Shown here piece after piece: positions 7,316-14,557 of a stretch of DNA of 27,957 nucleotides; within the stretch, counting starts at the first letter, position 1, and each line of letters opens with the position of its first letter. The position numbers and the translations under genes are program-made. The stretch spans positions 1 to 27,957 of IMG/VR virus record IMGVR_UViG_3300027621_000028; one strand, written 5' to 3'. The notes beneath the pieces are model-generated. The model did not search any database. It saw only the letters and a program-made list of their open reading frames with translations, and was not told where the DNA came from. The stretch comes from a virus.

Positions 7316-8779
7316 TTACCAGTAGCTATTTGTTTCTAAAGCAATAGGATTACCTGCGGTATTTGCTAAAGCAACCATTTTGTTAACCAATGCTAATACA
7401 TTTGTGTTAGCAGTTGTATCTGAACACTTAACATATATTTGGTATACATATTGGTCATTATCAAAAACACCAGTAGGATTATTAAATCTAGGAACAGTGT
7501 GTTGAATATAGTATGCTTTATAAGTAACAGCTCTATCAACAGAAGCTAAAAGTTCATCAGACATTTCAATTTCTCTAATTCTTGAACTATCAGTATTTCC
7601 TTGGTTAAAAGGAGATTGTCTGTATGATTCAGATAGAATTAAATCTCTAACTACACTTTCACCTTGAGTTTGTTGCATTTGACCAGGAGTGCTTGTAGCA
7701 ACACCACAATCATTACATGGGTTTCCAGTTTCATCAAGAATAGAAGCAATGATAACTACAGGTTCAGCGTTAAAATGATCTCTAGTATCAAATGAACAGT
7801 TACCAAATTTAGTATCAACATAAGCTCCTACAAAATGAACTGTAGCACTAACTTTAGTTGCACCATTAGGATCAGTTGAAGGAGTATAATTTCCAGAAGC
7901 AGCAGTACCTAAAGCTTGAGCAATAGTATATACAGTTTGTACACTTACACCTGCAGTAGTTAAAGTTACAACAACACCACCAACAGTAAGAGCAGTAACT
8001 GTAAAAGTTCCACCAGTACCACCAGCAACAGTTAATACATCACCTACAGTATATCCAGTACCACGTGCAGCAATATTAAATGTAGCAATAGCACCAGAAG
8101 TTACAGTTAAAATATTAACTTTAAATCCAGAACCAGTACCACCAGTAGTAGCAACACCAGAAGCAACAGAGTATCCAGAACCACCAGCCAATGTAGCAGT
8201 TTGAACACCATTAGGATCACCTTCAGCAACAAACGGTTTAATTAATGGATTAGCAAGAACCATTTGAGCCATTGCAGCTGAAACTAATGTAACATCTAAA
8301 AACAATTGATTATCAATGCAACAAATGTTTGCACTATCACCAATTGAATAAGCATTGTGATTTAAGAAACGTAATGTAGGAGAACCCTTAACATCCATTC
8401 TCATAAATTGAGTTTTTCCACAAGGAGCACAATCAGAAGCTAATGATAAAGTAGCAGTAGATTGTACTGCACTTATACAATTAGTTTCCCATACTCTTGA
8501 GATAAACTTAGGATTGATACCTTTTGATTTAACAGATTCCTTGTAACCACCGTTACCTGGATTGTTTCCAATTGTATCTCTAGTGTAATAGCTACCTTGT
8601 ACAAGATAAGCCAATGAGTTAGCTGGTAAAGTACCTCCGGAAATGGCAATTGTTTGCCATGTTGCATCAGTAACTATACCAAGTTGTCCAGCAGTTAATG
8701 CTGAGGTTGCAGTTCCGGCAGAAGCCTGTGTGGAAGTTGCAACAAACGTTTTGTAAAACGCATGATTAAAATAAGCCAT
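7316..8779 (-). CDS. Abundant virion structural protein (487 residues), identity unknown
   Basis: A 487-residue protein with the composition of a phage structural protein: no signal peptide, many Thr/Ala/Gly/Val, and few Lys clusters. Residues about 1-190 contain a region with spaced cysteines (101, 117, 120, 153, 154). Residues about 195-270 carry two GxGY motifs with GDVLTVAGGTGG, a beta-repeat type I recall from phage structural proteins, and they look like an inserted decoration domain. The C-terminal part (about 330-487) is mixed alpha/beta and ends NSYW. The gene has its own upstream gap with the TATAGTGT motif, the leader AAAAAAAACAAAAATT before ATG, and a strong terminator. It is therefore an independent, probably highly expressed unit. 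It could be an auxiliary head protein, a major tail-type protein or a cargo protein; I cannot choose between these. Confidence 0.82.
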   Translation of the reverse strand: MAYFNHAFYKTFVATSTQASAGTATSALTAGQLGIVTDATWQTIAISGGTLPANSLAYLVQGSYYTRDTIGNNPGNGGYKESVKSKGINPKFISRVWETNCISAVQSTATLSLASDCAPCGKTQFMRMDVKGSPTLRFLNHNAYSIGDSANICCIDNQLFLDVTLVSAAMAQMVLANPLIKPFVAEGDPNGVQTATLAGGSGYSVASGVATTGGTGSGFKVNILTVTSGAIATFNIAARGTGYTVGDVLTVAGGTGGTFTVTALTVGGVVVTLTTAGVSVQTVYTIAQALGTAASGNYTPSTDPNGATKVSATVHFVGAYVDTKFGNCSFDTRDHFNAEPVVIIASILDETGNPCNDCGVATSTPGQMQQTQGESVVRDLILSESYRQSPFNQGNTDSSRIREIEMSDELLASVDRAVTYKAYYIQHTVPRFNNPTGVFDNDQYVYQIYVKCSDTTANTNVLALVNKMVALANTAGNPIALETNSYW

Positions 8780-8824
8780 AATTTTTGTTTTTTTTGTTTA
8801 TAAATATATAATTTGTACTTTGTG

Positions 8825-8860
8825 TACACTATAATATAAGAAAATTTTTTTAATTTTCAA
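8825..8860 (-). promoter_or_regulatory. Candidate late promoter ahead of the 487-residue gene
   Basis: The minus strand has TTGAAA (8860-8855) and, 21 bases on, TATAGTGTA (8833-8825), which lies 45 bases ahead of the ATG. The TATAGTGT core recurs ahead of two other late genes. GTGTACAC inside it is an 8-base palindrome and could also bind a regulator. Confidence 0.45.
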
Positions 8861-9307
8861 TTATAATAAGAAAATTAATTTATATTTTGCTGTATTAATA
8901 GATTCTTTTACAAGATCTAAGTTATTTACAATTTCTGAATAAGGCATAATTGATTGTAATTCTGTTACTTCTTCAGTTAATTTTTTTAAATATATAATTG
9001 CTTCTTTTACATTATTTAAAACCACAGGTGCATCATTTTCATATTTTAATAATGTTTCTGATGCTCCTTGAAATCCTTCTGCTAATTTATCAGCATGTTC
9101 ATGCATATTATTATATAACTCATTTAAAGCTAAATGTTGAGCAAATGAACCAACACCTGAAACTTGTAAATGTAATTTATGCAAACTTGTTGTAGCATTC
9201 ATTAAAGCAGTAACCACTTGAGAAGTTTCTTGTGCTAATTCAGCACCAGGTCTTTTTAAAGTTTTTCCATTTTTTTCTTCTTGGTTTATATTTTTTAATG
9301 TCCTCAT
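8861..9307 (-). CDS. Ferritin/Dps-like helical protein in the neck gene cluster
   Basis: A 148-residue all-helical protein. The segment at residues 41-80 (HKLHLQVSG, FAQHLALNELYNNM, HADKLAEGFQG) resembles the first two helices of Dps/ferritin-like proteins. More specifically it resembles a phage-borne ferritin-like family I recall as DUF5856, where a His-rich helix 1 is followed by xAxHxALxxLY and ExxQG. His43, His46, His58, His69, His71, Asp73 and Glu77 are candidate metal ligands. Residues 95-140 form two further helices. The gene starts 3 bases after the connector-like gene stop, so it is co-translated with virion assembly genes. The family match is by eye; iron storage, DNA protection or a purely structural use of the four-helix bundle are all possible. 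The first 20 residues are Lys-rich and probably disordered. Confidence 0.72.
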   Translation of the reverse strand: MRTLKNINQEEKNGKTLKRPGAELAQETSQVVTALMNATTSLHKLHLQVSGVGSFAQHLALNELYNNMHEHADKLAEGFQGASETLLKYENDAPVVLNNVKEAIIYLKKLTEEVTELQSIMPYSEIVNNLDLVKESINTAKYKLIFLL

Positions 9308-9310
9308 TTT

Positions 9311-10018
9311 TTAATTATTTCTTTCAGCTTCTGATTGTCCCCTTTGTTGCTGATACATATTTTCAATATCTCCAGCAATAAGTGAGGCTGTATCATCTAG
9401 CATTAGTTCAACAACATCATCTTTAAATTGACAAGGAATATTAGTTATACTAACAATTCCTGTATATGGATCAACACAACCTAGTATCTGTATATATATT
9501 GGCTTTTGATAATATGTCAATACAGGATTCACAATATTAAAATTTGGGTTTCTATAAATTCTAATCTTATTACCCAACATTGTACAAAAAGTTTCACCCC
9601 ATTCAAAATCAGGATTTTTTAAAGGATCTCTTAGTAATAGATTTACATTAGCTTCTTCAGCTAAATAAACTGTCATTGATCTTGGATCTAAACAACATTC
9701 ACTAGTAGCATCTGTACTTATTCTTTTAAATTCTAAATATGTATTTACTGGAAAATTATTTGTTTCAAAATAATTATCTGTAACTGTTCCTGTTAATGAC
9801 AATTCTCTTAATAAAGGTTGTAAATCATCAATTCTTCTTTTAGATAATTCATCTCCTTCTTTATACATGTTGCCACCATGCAGATTTCTTCTACACCATT
9901 CTAATTGCACCTTGTTAAATGCTTCAACAAATTGCCAGCATTCTATATTATCATAGTCCTGGCTATCAAGTTTATTTAATCTTTGCTTTAATTTAATTAA
10001 AAGTGTAGCGTTATTCAT
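9311..10018 (-). CDS. Head-tail connector / neck ring protein (putative)
   Basis: A 235-residue protein. Residues 1-75 are helical and begin MNNATLLIKLKQRLNKLDS, followed by a Trp/Phe helix (ECWQFVEAFNKVQLEWC). Residues 80-190 alternate like a beta domain. Residues 195-235 form a helix with DDVVELMLDDTASLIAGDIE and a Gln-rich end (MYQQQRGQSEAERNN). This helix-beta-helix plan, with the AGDIE helix and a charged Asn-rich tail, is what I recall from conserved proteins in crAss-like neck modules (ring or P22 gp4-like tail-stabilisation proteins). The position after portal, scaffold and capsid genes supports a role in closing the head. It lies 10 bases after the upstream gene and 3 before the next. 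Confidence 0.65.
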   Translation of the reverse strand: MNNATLLIKLKQRLNKLDSQDYDNIECWQFVEAFNKVQLEWCRRNLHGGNMYKEGDELSKRRIDDLQPLLRELSLTGTVTDNYFETNNFPVNTYLEFKRISTDATSECCLDPRSMTVYLAEEANVNLLLRDPLKNPDFEWGETFCTMLGNKIRIYRNPNFNIVNPVLTYYQKPIYIQILGCVDPYTGIVSITNIPCQFKDDVVELMLDDTASLIAGDIENMYQQQRGQSEAERNN

Positions 10019-10028
10019 TTTTTATCTT

Positions 10029-11045
10029 TTAAGAATTCCAGTATGGCTCTACTTTATTAAGTAGTGACATTAATGCTTCTTCATTTTCTGGATTTTTCAA
10101 AAATTGTAAACATTCAGAAGGTGATTTACCTAACTTAATGCCACTATCAATTGGTTCAATCCAACCTCCAGCTTTTGTTGTTATAAATCTATAAAATAAA
10201 GAATCTTTTATTAATGCTTTTATTTTTAACTCTTCCATTGATAATGTGGCTACATCTAGGAATTGTGTTGCTGCTCTTTTCTTAGAAGACTCAGCTCCAT
10301 TTCCATTGATATACTCATCCATATTTTCATAAAGAATATCATTGGGTGTACTCTTAATATATTGTGCACTATCTGCATCACAAATTTTAGCTACATACAT
10401 TAATTTTGCAGCATTAGTATCATACATTTTTTGTAATTCAACTAAAGCTTTATTTTTTAATTTACTAAGTTCAGTTCTTGTACTTAATGTTTCTTCTTGT
10501 GTATCAAGATAAAATTTAGGTGGATTACCCATTTCTCTTGCTTCTCTCAATGATTTTGCTACTATAGAAAAACCACCTGCATAAATTGCTTGTAGTTTAA
10601 TTAAGTCATAAGGATCTTTATCTGGATCTAAAAATACAGGATCATTTCCACATCTTAAACTAATCTTATCCCAAAATTTTGAATTATCAGGTTTCATTAT
10701 TGTTAACTTATTCCAGAATTCTTTATCTGTTGGATCAACTACATTAGCAGCTAATTCAGCTTCTAATTGAGAAACAAGTTTTCTGATTTCATCAACTTTA
10801 ATTTTTCTTGCTTTGGGATCTAACATCTTTACTTCTGGAGCAAATTCATTAAGACCTGTAATGTAACGTTTAACTCCATTCATTTCTAAACAAGCTAAGT
10901 TTTCTTCATGGAATACTCCATCATGTAAGGATAGACCATAATGTTCTAATCCCATGTTTTCTTTACCCCTATTAAAATAAGGACGGACAGCAATAGTTTG
11001 ATTTTTTGTTTGCTGATACTTTTCTACAATTGTGTAATCGTTCAT
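10029..11045 (-). CDS. Conserved-type virion or assembly protein downstream of capsid gene, unknown
   Basis: A 338-residue protein, acidic to neutral and mostly helical. Residues 1-60 hold a compact beta-like segment (YGLSLHDGVFHEENLAC). A long charged helix follows (about 75-95, KARKIKVDEIRKLVSQLEAEL), then a Trp-containing helical core (FWNKLTIMKPDNSKFWDK). The C-terminal region (about 265-338) reads like a small helical domain with LSMEELKIKALI, GWIEPIDSGIKLGKSPSEC and NPENEEALMSLLNKVE. I recall similar proteins next to capsid genes in large Bacteroidota phages, but cannot name the family. It follows a 118-base gap with a hairpin, a 16-base palindrome and a TTGACA box, so it may be separately regulated from the capsid gene. 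Confidence 0.75.
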   Translation of the reverse strand: MNDYTIVEKYQQTKNQTIAVRPYFNRGKENMGLEHYGLSLHDGVFHEENLACLEMNGVKRYITGLNEFAPEVKMLDPKARKIKVDEIRKLVSQLEAELAANVVDPTDKEFWNKLTIMKPDNSKFWDKISLRCGNDPVFLDPDKDPYDLIKLQAIYAGGFSIVAKSLREAREMGNPPKFYLDTQEETLSTRTELSKLKNKALVELQKMYDTNAAKLMYVAKICDADSAQYIKSTPNDILYENMDEYINGNGAESSKKRAATQFLDVATLSMEELKIKALIKDSLFYRFITTKAGGWIEPIDSGIKLGKSPSECLQFLKNPENEEALMSLLNKVEPYWNS

Positions 11046-11059
11046 GTTTTGGTTTTTAA

Positions 11060-11104
11060 AATTTAATAATTGTTTCTATTTGTCAAAAGTACATAATTAT
11101 GTAC
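11060..11104 (-). promoter_or_regulatory. Candidate promoter with adjacent 16-base palindrome (operator-like)
   Basis: GTACATAATTATGTAC (11089-11104) is a perfect 16-base palindrome. Directly downstream on the minus strand comes TTGACA (11086-11081), and 15 bases further TAAATT (11065-11060), a weak -10-like box ahead of the 338-residue gene start at 11045. A palindrome next to a -35 box is the layout of a repressor or activator site. Confidence 0.35.
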
Positions 11105-11125
11105 AAGTTATTATTATTAATATTT

Positions 11126-11149
11126 CTAAAGCAAGATATTATTCTTGCT
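11126..11149 (-). terminator. Weak hairpin after the 75-residue gene
   Basis: AGCAAGA (11149-11143 on the minus strand) pairs with TCTTGCT (11136-11130) around a 6-base loop, just past the stop at 11164. The following T-run is short (TTTAG), so this may be a weak terminator or an RNA-stabilising hairpin. Confidence 0.4.
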
Positions 11150-11163
11150 CTAGTTTATTTGAC

Positions 11164-11391
11164 TTAAGGTGTATAAACAATTTTTAATGTTCCTGCGGTA
11201 TGATATAAATCACCATCCACTAATCCTGCCGCTTTTGCAGCTGCATTATCAGCATAGCTTACACTTACCGTATTTCTAACCCAACTAATTACTTCATTAA
11301 CATGGAGTAATTTTGCAAGGGCCGTTGTGTTTTCTTGACCTACATAAGCAGGGTCTTGAAATTTTTGAGTTACTTTTTTTATTTGTGCCAT
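11164..11391 (-). CDS. Small fibre/decoration-like protein after the capsid gene
   Basis: A 75-residue protein. Residues 1-40 are helical with a basic N-terminus (MAQIKKVTQKF). Residues 45-75 contain ADNAAAKAAGLVDGDLYHTAGTLKIVY. The pattern AAxxAGLxxGDLYxTxGxLKIV is one I recall from the C-termini of short phage fibre, head-fibre and decoration proteins. The gene lies 73 bases after the capsid stop, separated by a perfect 11-base-pair hairpin, so its dose relative to capsid may be set by partial termination. A head fibre or capsid decoration role fits the position but is not proved. Confidence 0.65.
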   Translation of the reverse strand: MAQIKKVTQKFQDPAYVGQENTTALAKLLHVNEVISWVRNTVSVSYADNAAAKAAGLVDGDLYHTAGTLKIVYTP

Positions 11392-11411
11392 GTTATTTTT
11401 ATTTTAAAATG

Positions 11412-11445
11412 ACTCAGGTGCTGATCTTACGGTAAGCACCTGAGT
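11412..11445 (-). terminator. Hairpin between capsid gene and the 75-residue gene
   Basis: ACTCAGGTGCT and AGCACCTGAGT form a perfect 11-base-pair stem (11412-11422 with 11435-11445) around a 12-base loop, right after the capsid stop. On the minus strand it is followed by CATTTTAAAATAAAA, a poor T-run. It may therefore act as a leaky terminator or a 3'-end stabiliser of capsid mRNA. Confidence 0.65.
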
Positions 11446-11464
11446 ACTGTTTTAATACTTAATG

Positions 11465-13084
11465 TTAGAAAGAACCACCTGTAATAGGATTTCTCATAAC
11501 AATTTTTAATACCTTGGTAGGATCTTTAACCCAGATTGCAGGCATAGTTTGTGACATCATTACACGGTATCCGTTAAAGTTACCTGTTGATGCAAAACCT
11601 TGTGTGCGTCCCATGTAATCCATAGTTCCATTTTGGTAGAACCATTTCAATTGATTATCCCAAGATAATTTCAACAAATGGATGTTATCATTTCCTTCAT
11701 CAGTTACATCAAAAATAATGAAACTATAAGAGCTCAATGGACGGCCATCAATTAATGGATTCTCAATATCATTAGTATTCAAGTTATCAAACGCTGGGTT
11801 CAATACAAACTTAACATTAGCTAAGAAAGGAATAGTAAATGAAGTGTAAGCAAATCCATAATCTAAATCCATACCAGAACCTTTAACAGCTCCAATATCA
11901 CTAGCATTTTGAACTAAACCAGAACCATATACTTCATCAGCAATAGCTTTGTTGATCAATTGCATTCCACCAATACCTGTTTGTACAACAAGTGATCTTT
12001 GTGGATCTGGACCTTTGAATTCAACTTTACCTTGATAGAAATTATACAATTCAGATTTAAACATATCAAGTGTAAATGAAGATTTGTTATATACACGTTT
12101 GAATGAGTTATCCAATTGTGACCACAAACCTACAGACAATCTGATATCATCAGGACCATCTTGCTTGATACGTCCACCTTTACCCCACATCAAATATGTT
12201 TCAATATCTGAAGCAATTTTTGATAAGTGAGCGGCTTCCATTTTTGTAAGAAATGTTCTAGAAAGAGAACCATTTTCAAAAGCTTCTCTAGCTCCAGCTT
12301 TACCCATGTTAGCAATTAAACCTTCAATACTTGGTACTGCAGGATCACTAGCATTTTGATTGAAGTTTCTCCAAATTTCAGTTACAGGAACAGTACCATC
12401 TGCATTCAAACCACCTTTGATCATAAGATCAGCACGGCTAGAAATAGAATAATGTACGTGTGCTTCAGCTCCTCCTACAAAGTTGTAGAATTCACGGAAA
12501 CCAGAACCTGTTTCAATGTCAGAAAAACGCTCACCATATTCTCCACGGGCAGAACCCTTACGGAAGAATTTGGTACCTTTAGCCAAATACTTATTATCTA
12601 AGCTGGCTACGTTGTTGTTGTTTACTAATTGAACTGTGTAAATAAAACCGTCACCAGCAGGAATGATATCATCAGCTGTGATGTAAAGTTCTAATCCATT
12701 GTACTTGTCATAAGTGATAATATCACCATGTCCAAATGTTCTTTTAGAAATTTTAATTTTGAATGTTGTTCCATCTACACCTTTAGTAGCATTAGATGGT
12801 TCAATGTCTGCCACAATGTAGGGAAGATCTTGCGCAATAGGAGTTTGCCATTTGTACTCACCACGTGCATTGTCCACCATGATTGTATTCTTTCCACCAA
12901 ACGAAGCCATTTGATAAAGAGGCATTTCAACTTTTTGAGTCATTGCCCATAAATCAACTGGTCCCATATCCATTGGTTCTGCTGAACCAAGCATTTGGGT
13001 TAAGTGATAAGAATCAACATGAGAACTTGCCTTGTAGCTAGTGTCTCTTAGGAAAATCCCATTATTTAATACTGGAGTTGCCAT
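11465..13084 (-). CDS. Major capsid protein (HK97-fold, crAss-like; putative)
   Basis: A 539-residue protein directly after the scaffold-like gene and downstream of terminase and portal, the usual place of the capsid gene. The size and balanced composition (no Cys-rich or repeat regions) fit a major capsid protein. The N-terminal part (ATPVLNNGIFLRDTSYKASS) resembles crAss-like capsid starts as I recall them. Glycine-rich beta stretches, a long central helical region (about 255-300, IEGLIANMGKAGAREAFENG) and a C-terminal beta end (about 515-539, WVKDPTKVLKIVMRNPITGG) fit an HK97 fold. Codon choice looks more mixed and less AT-biased than in flanking genes, common in highly expressed phage genes. 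The leader has three TAATTGTTTT-type repeats, and a strong hairpin follows the stop. Alternative: another major virion protein, less likely. Confidence 0.82.
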   Translation of the reverse strand: MATPVLNNGIFLRDTSYKASSHVDSYHLTQMLGSAEPMDMGPVDLWAMTQKVEMPLYQMASFGGKNTIMVDNARGEYKWQTPIAQDLPYIVADIEPSNATKGVDGTTFKIKISKRTFGHGDIITYDKYNGLELYITADDIIPAGDGFIYTVQLVNNNNVASLDNKYLAKGTKFFRKGSARGEYGERFSDIETGSGFREFYNFVGGAEAHVHYSISSRADLMIKGGLNADGTVPVTEIWRNFNQNASDPAVPSIEGLIANMGKAGAREAFENGSLSRTFLTKMEAAHLSKIASDIETYLMWGKGGRIKQDGPDDIRLSVGLWSQLDNSFKRVYNKSSFTLDMFKSELYNFYQGKVEFKGPDPQRSLVVQTGIGGMQLINKAIADEVYGSGLVQNASDIGAVKGSGMDLDYGFAYTSFTIPFLANVKFVLNPAFDNLNTNDIENPLIDGRPLSSYSFIIFDVTDEGNDNIHLLKLSWDNQLKWFYQNGTMDYMGRTQGFASTGNFNGYRVMMSQTMPAIWVKDPTKVLKIVMRNPITGGSF

Positions 13085-13090
13085 AATTTT

Positions 13091-13120
13091 TAATTGTTTT
13101 TAATTGTTTTTTAATTGTTT
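13091..13120 (-). repeat. Short tandem A-rich leader repeats before the capsid gene
   Basis: Three near-identical 10-base units (plus strand TAATTGTTTT twice, then TTAATTGTTT; minus strand AAACAATTAA) lie 7 to 36 bases ahead of the capsid start. They form an unstructured A-rich leader of the kind that promotes initiation without a Shine-Dalgarno site in Bacteroidota. Confidence 0.6.
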
Positions 13121-13135
13121 ATATATTTGTGATTG

Positions 13136-14428
13136 TTAAATCCTTTTGAAAATGTTATTGGTTCTTGGTAATTTTTTAGTTGGTTGTTTTCTTGTTTCTT
13201 CATCTTTATCATGAATGCCAATAGAACTTGAACTATGATTACCTTGTTCTGTTTTTAGTTTTCTTACTGTTTGTTCAACACTTTGTTGAGCTCCTTTATC
13301 CATGATCTTTGCTTTATATCCTTCTGGATCTTGCAATAACCATAATGCCTCAGATATCAAACCATAATTTGGTTCTACAAATTGGTATTTTTCAAGAAGA
13401 TGTCCTAACAAATTAGTATTTCTTCCACTTACAGAAGGATAACTTGGTTGAACTAAACCATTATATAACATGGCTTGAGTTTTTCTATCAACTTTAATAT
13501 CTCCCAAGTTGCCATCTTTTAAAGTATCATATACATTTTGCATATAATCTTTTGAAGCTTGTTCTTGCTGTTTTTGTTTTATTTGTTGTTCTTGTACTTT
13601 CTTGATAACAATTTGTTCTGCCATCTTATCTAATTTTGGTTTAAATTTAGATGCTTGTTGTTCAAGTTTTCCTAAATCTTTCCAAATTTCAATTTCTTCT
13701 TCTATTTCATCAGAAGTTCCATATCCTGTAGCATTCAAGTATTCTTTAATAATAATCTCTTGATCTCTTTCAGATTTAATATCTAAATCTCTGGTTTGTT
13801 CAACCTGTGCCAATGTAGAAAATAATCCTTTTAAATCAGTACCTCCATCTGCAACATATCTTGCTGCAATCTGTAATTCATCAGGTAAGCTGGCAAAAAA
13901 CTGTTTAGGTGTTTCACGTCTTACTTGATTTGCTTTTTCTTCTAAGTTAGCTTCAATTAATTCTTCCCAATCTTTTGCAGTATAATCATCAAAAGCTTTT
14001 TCATCATCAAAAGGAACTAATTTATCTTCCTTAATCATTTTTGAGAATACATCAGAAATTCCTGAAATAGCTTTTCTACCTCTGGTTTCTTTCTTATCAT
14101 CATCATCATCATCTAAACCATCTATGATACTCTTTGCATCATCTTTGGTAGTTTTAGAATTCAAATCTTCTTCATCTGCAAGAAGATCTACGGGTGATGC
14201 AACTGATTTAAGTTTATTAGTTAAATCATCTGTGTCATCAATATCAGGATCTGCAAATGTAAAATCTGCTTTTTTGTTTATTCCTGAAAAAATGTTGTTT
14301 GTAGTCTTTGCATTTTTTCCTGATGGTAAAGTAATGTCAGCACCACTTGGCGCTGCATTAAATATCTCATCTAGATTAATGTCTAAAGTTTCTACATTGC
14401 TACTCATTGTGTTGTTTTTGGTACTCAT
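13136..14428 (-). CDS. Scaffold-like acidic protein (putative)
   Basis: A 430-residue protein between portal and capsid genes, the classic place of a scaffold. It is strongly acidic in its first 130 residues, with runs such as GLDDDDDDKK encoded by an 18-base GAT repeat. The centre and C-terminal half are helical, with a Gln/Lys coiled-coil region (about residues 255-300, QIVIKKVQEQQIKQKQQEQ). The last 60 residues are basic (RKQPTKKLPRTNNIFKRI). An acidic, disordered N-terminus, central coiled coil and basic C-terminus are typical of scaffolds, whose basic tail docks on capsid protein. There is no protease domain. A second in-frame ATG at codon 8 is possible; the first is favoured by its A/T-rich leader and its position 60 bases after a TATAGTGT box. 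Confidence 0.72.
   Translation of the reverse strand: MSTKNNTMSSNVETLDINLDEIFNAAPSGADITLPSGKNAKTTNNIFSGINKKADFTFADPDIDDTDDLTNKLKSVASPVDLLADEEDLNSKTTKDDAKSIIDGLDDDDDDKKETRGRKAISGISDVFSKMIKEDKLVPFDDEKAFDDYTAKDWEELIEANLEEKANQVRRETPKQFFASLPDELQIAARYVADGGTDLKGLFSTLAQVEQTRDLDIKSERDQEIIIKEYLNATGYGTSDEIEEEIEIWKDLGKLEQQASKFKPKLDKMAEQIVIKKVQEQQIKQKQQEQASKDYMQNVYDTLKDGNLGDIKVDRKTQAMLYNGLVQPSYPSVSGRNTNLLGHLLEKYQFVEPNYGLISEALWLLQDPEGYKAKIMDKGAQQSVEQTVRKLKTEQGNHSSSSIGIHDKDEETRKQPTKKLPRTNNIFKRI
14096..14113. repeat. ATC/GAT trinucleotide microsatellite (six units)
   Basis: Six uninterrupted ATC units on the plus strand encode a six-Asp run in the scaffold-like protein. Tracts like this can expand or shrink by slippage without breaking the frame. 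Confidence 0.85.
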
Positions 14429-14490
14429 CTTATTGTTGGTTTAATAATTAATACTTTATATATATAATATAGTAAATCTTGAGTTATCTA

Positions 14491-14520
14491 ACACTATAAT
14501 AAACTTATTATATTTGTCAA
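14491..14520 (-). promoter_or_regulatory. Candidate late promoter ahead of scaffold and capsid genes
   Basis: On the minus strand TTGACA (14520-14515), a 16-base spacer and TATAGT (14498-14493) form a near-ideal sigma-70-like promoter. The -10 is part of TATAGTGT, also found ahead of two other late genes. It lies about 65 bases ahead of the scaffold start, in a 129-base gap with no ORF. Confidence 0.5.
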
Positions 14521-14557
14521 AATTGTAATCTTTTATGCAGTATATAGCTAACTTAAA

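Noticed and set aside
7316-8779. 487-residue protein as tail sheath or tape measure
   Set aside because: It lacks the long helical run of a tape measure and no sheath motif is visible; no second tail-tube gene accompanies it in the window.
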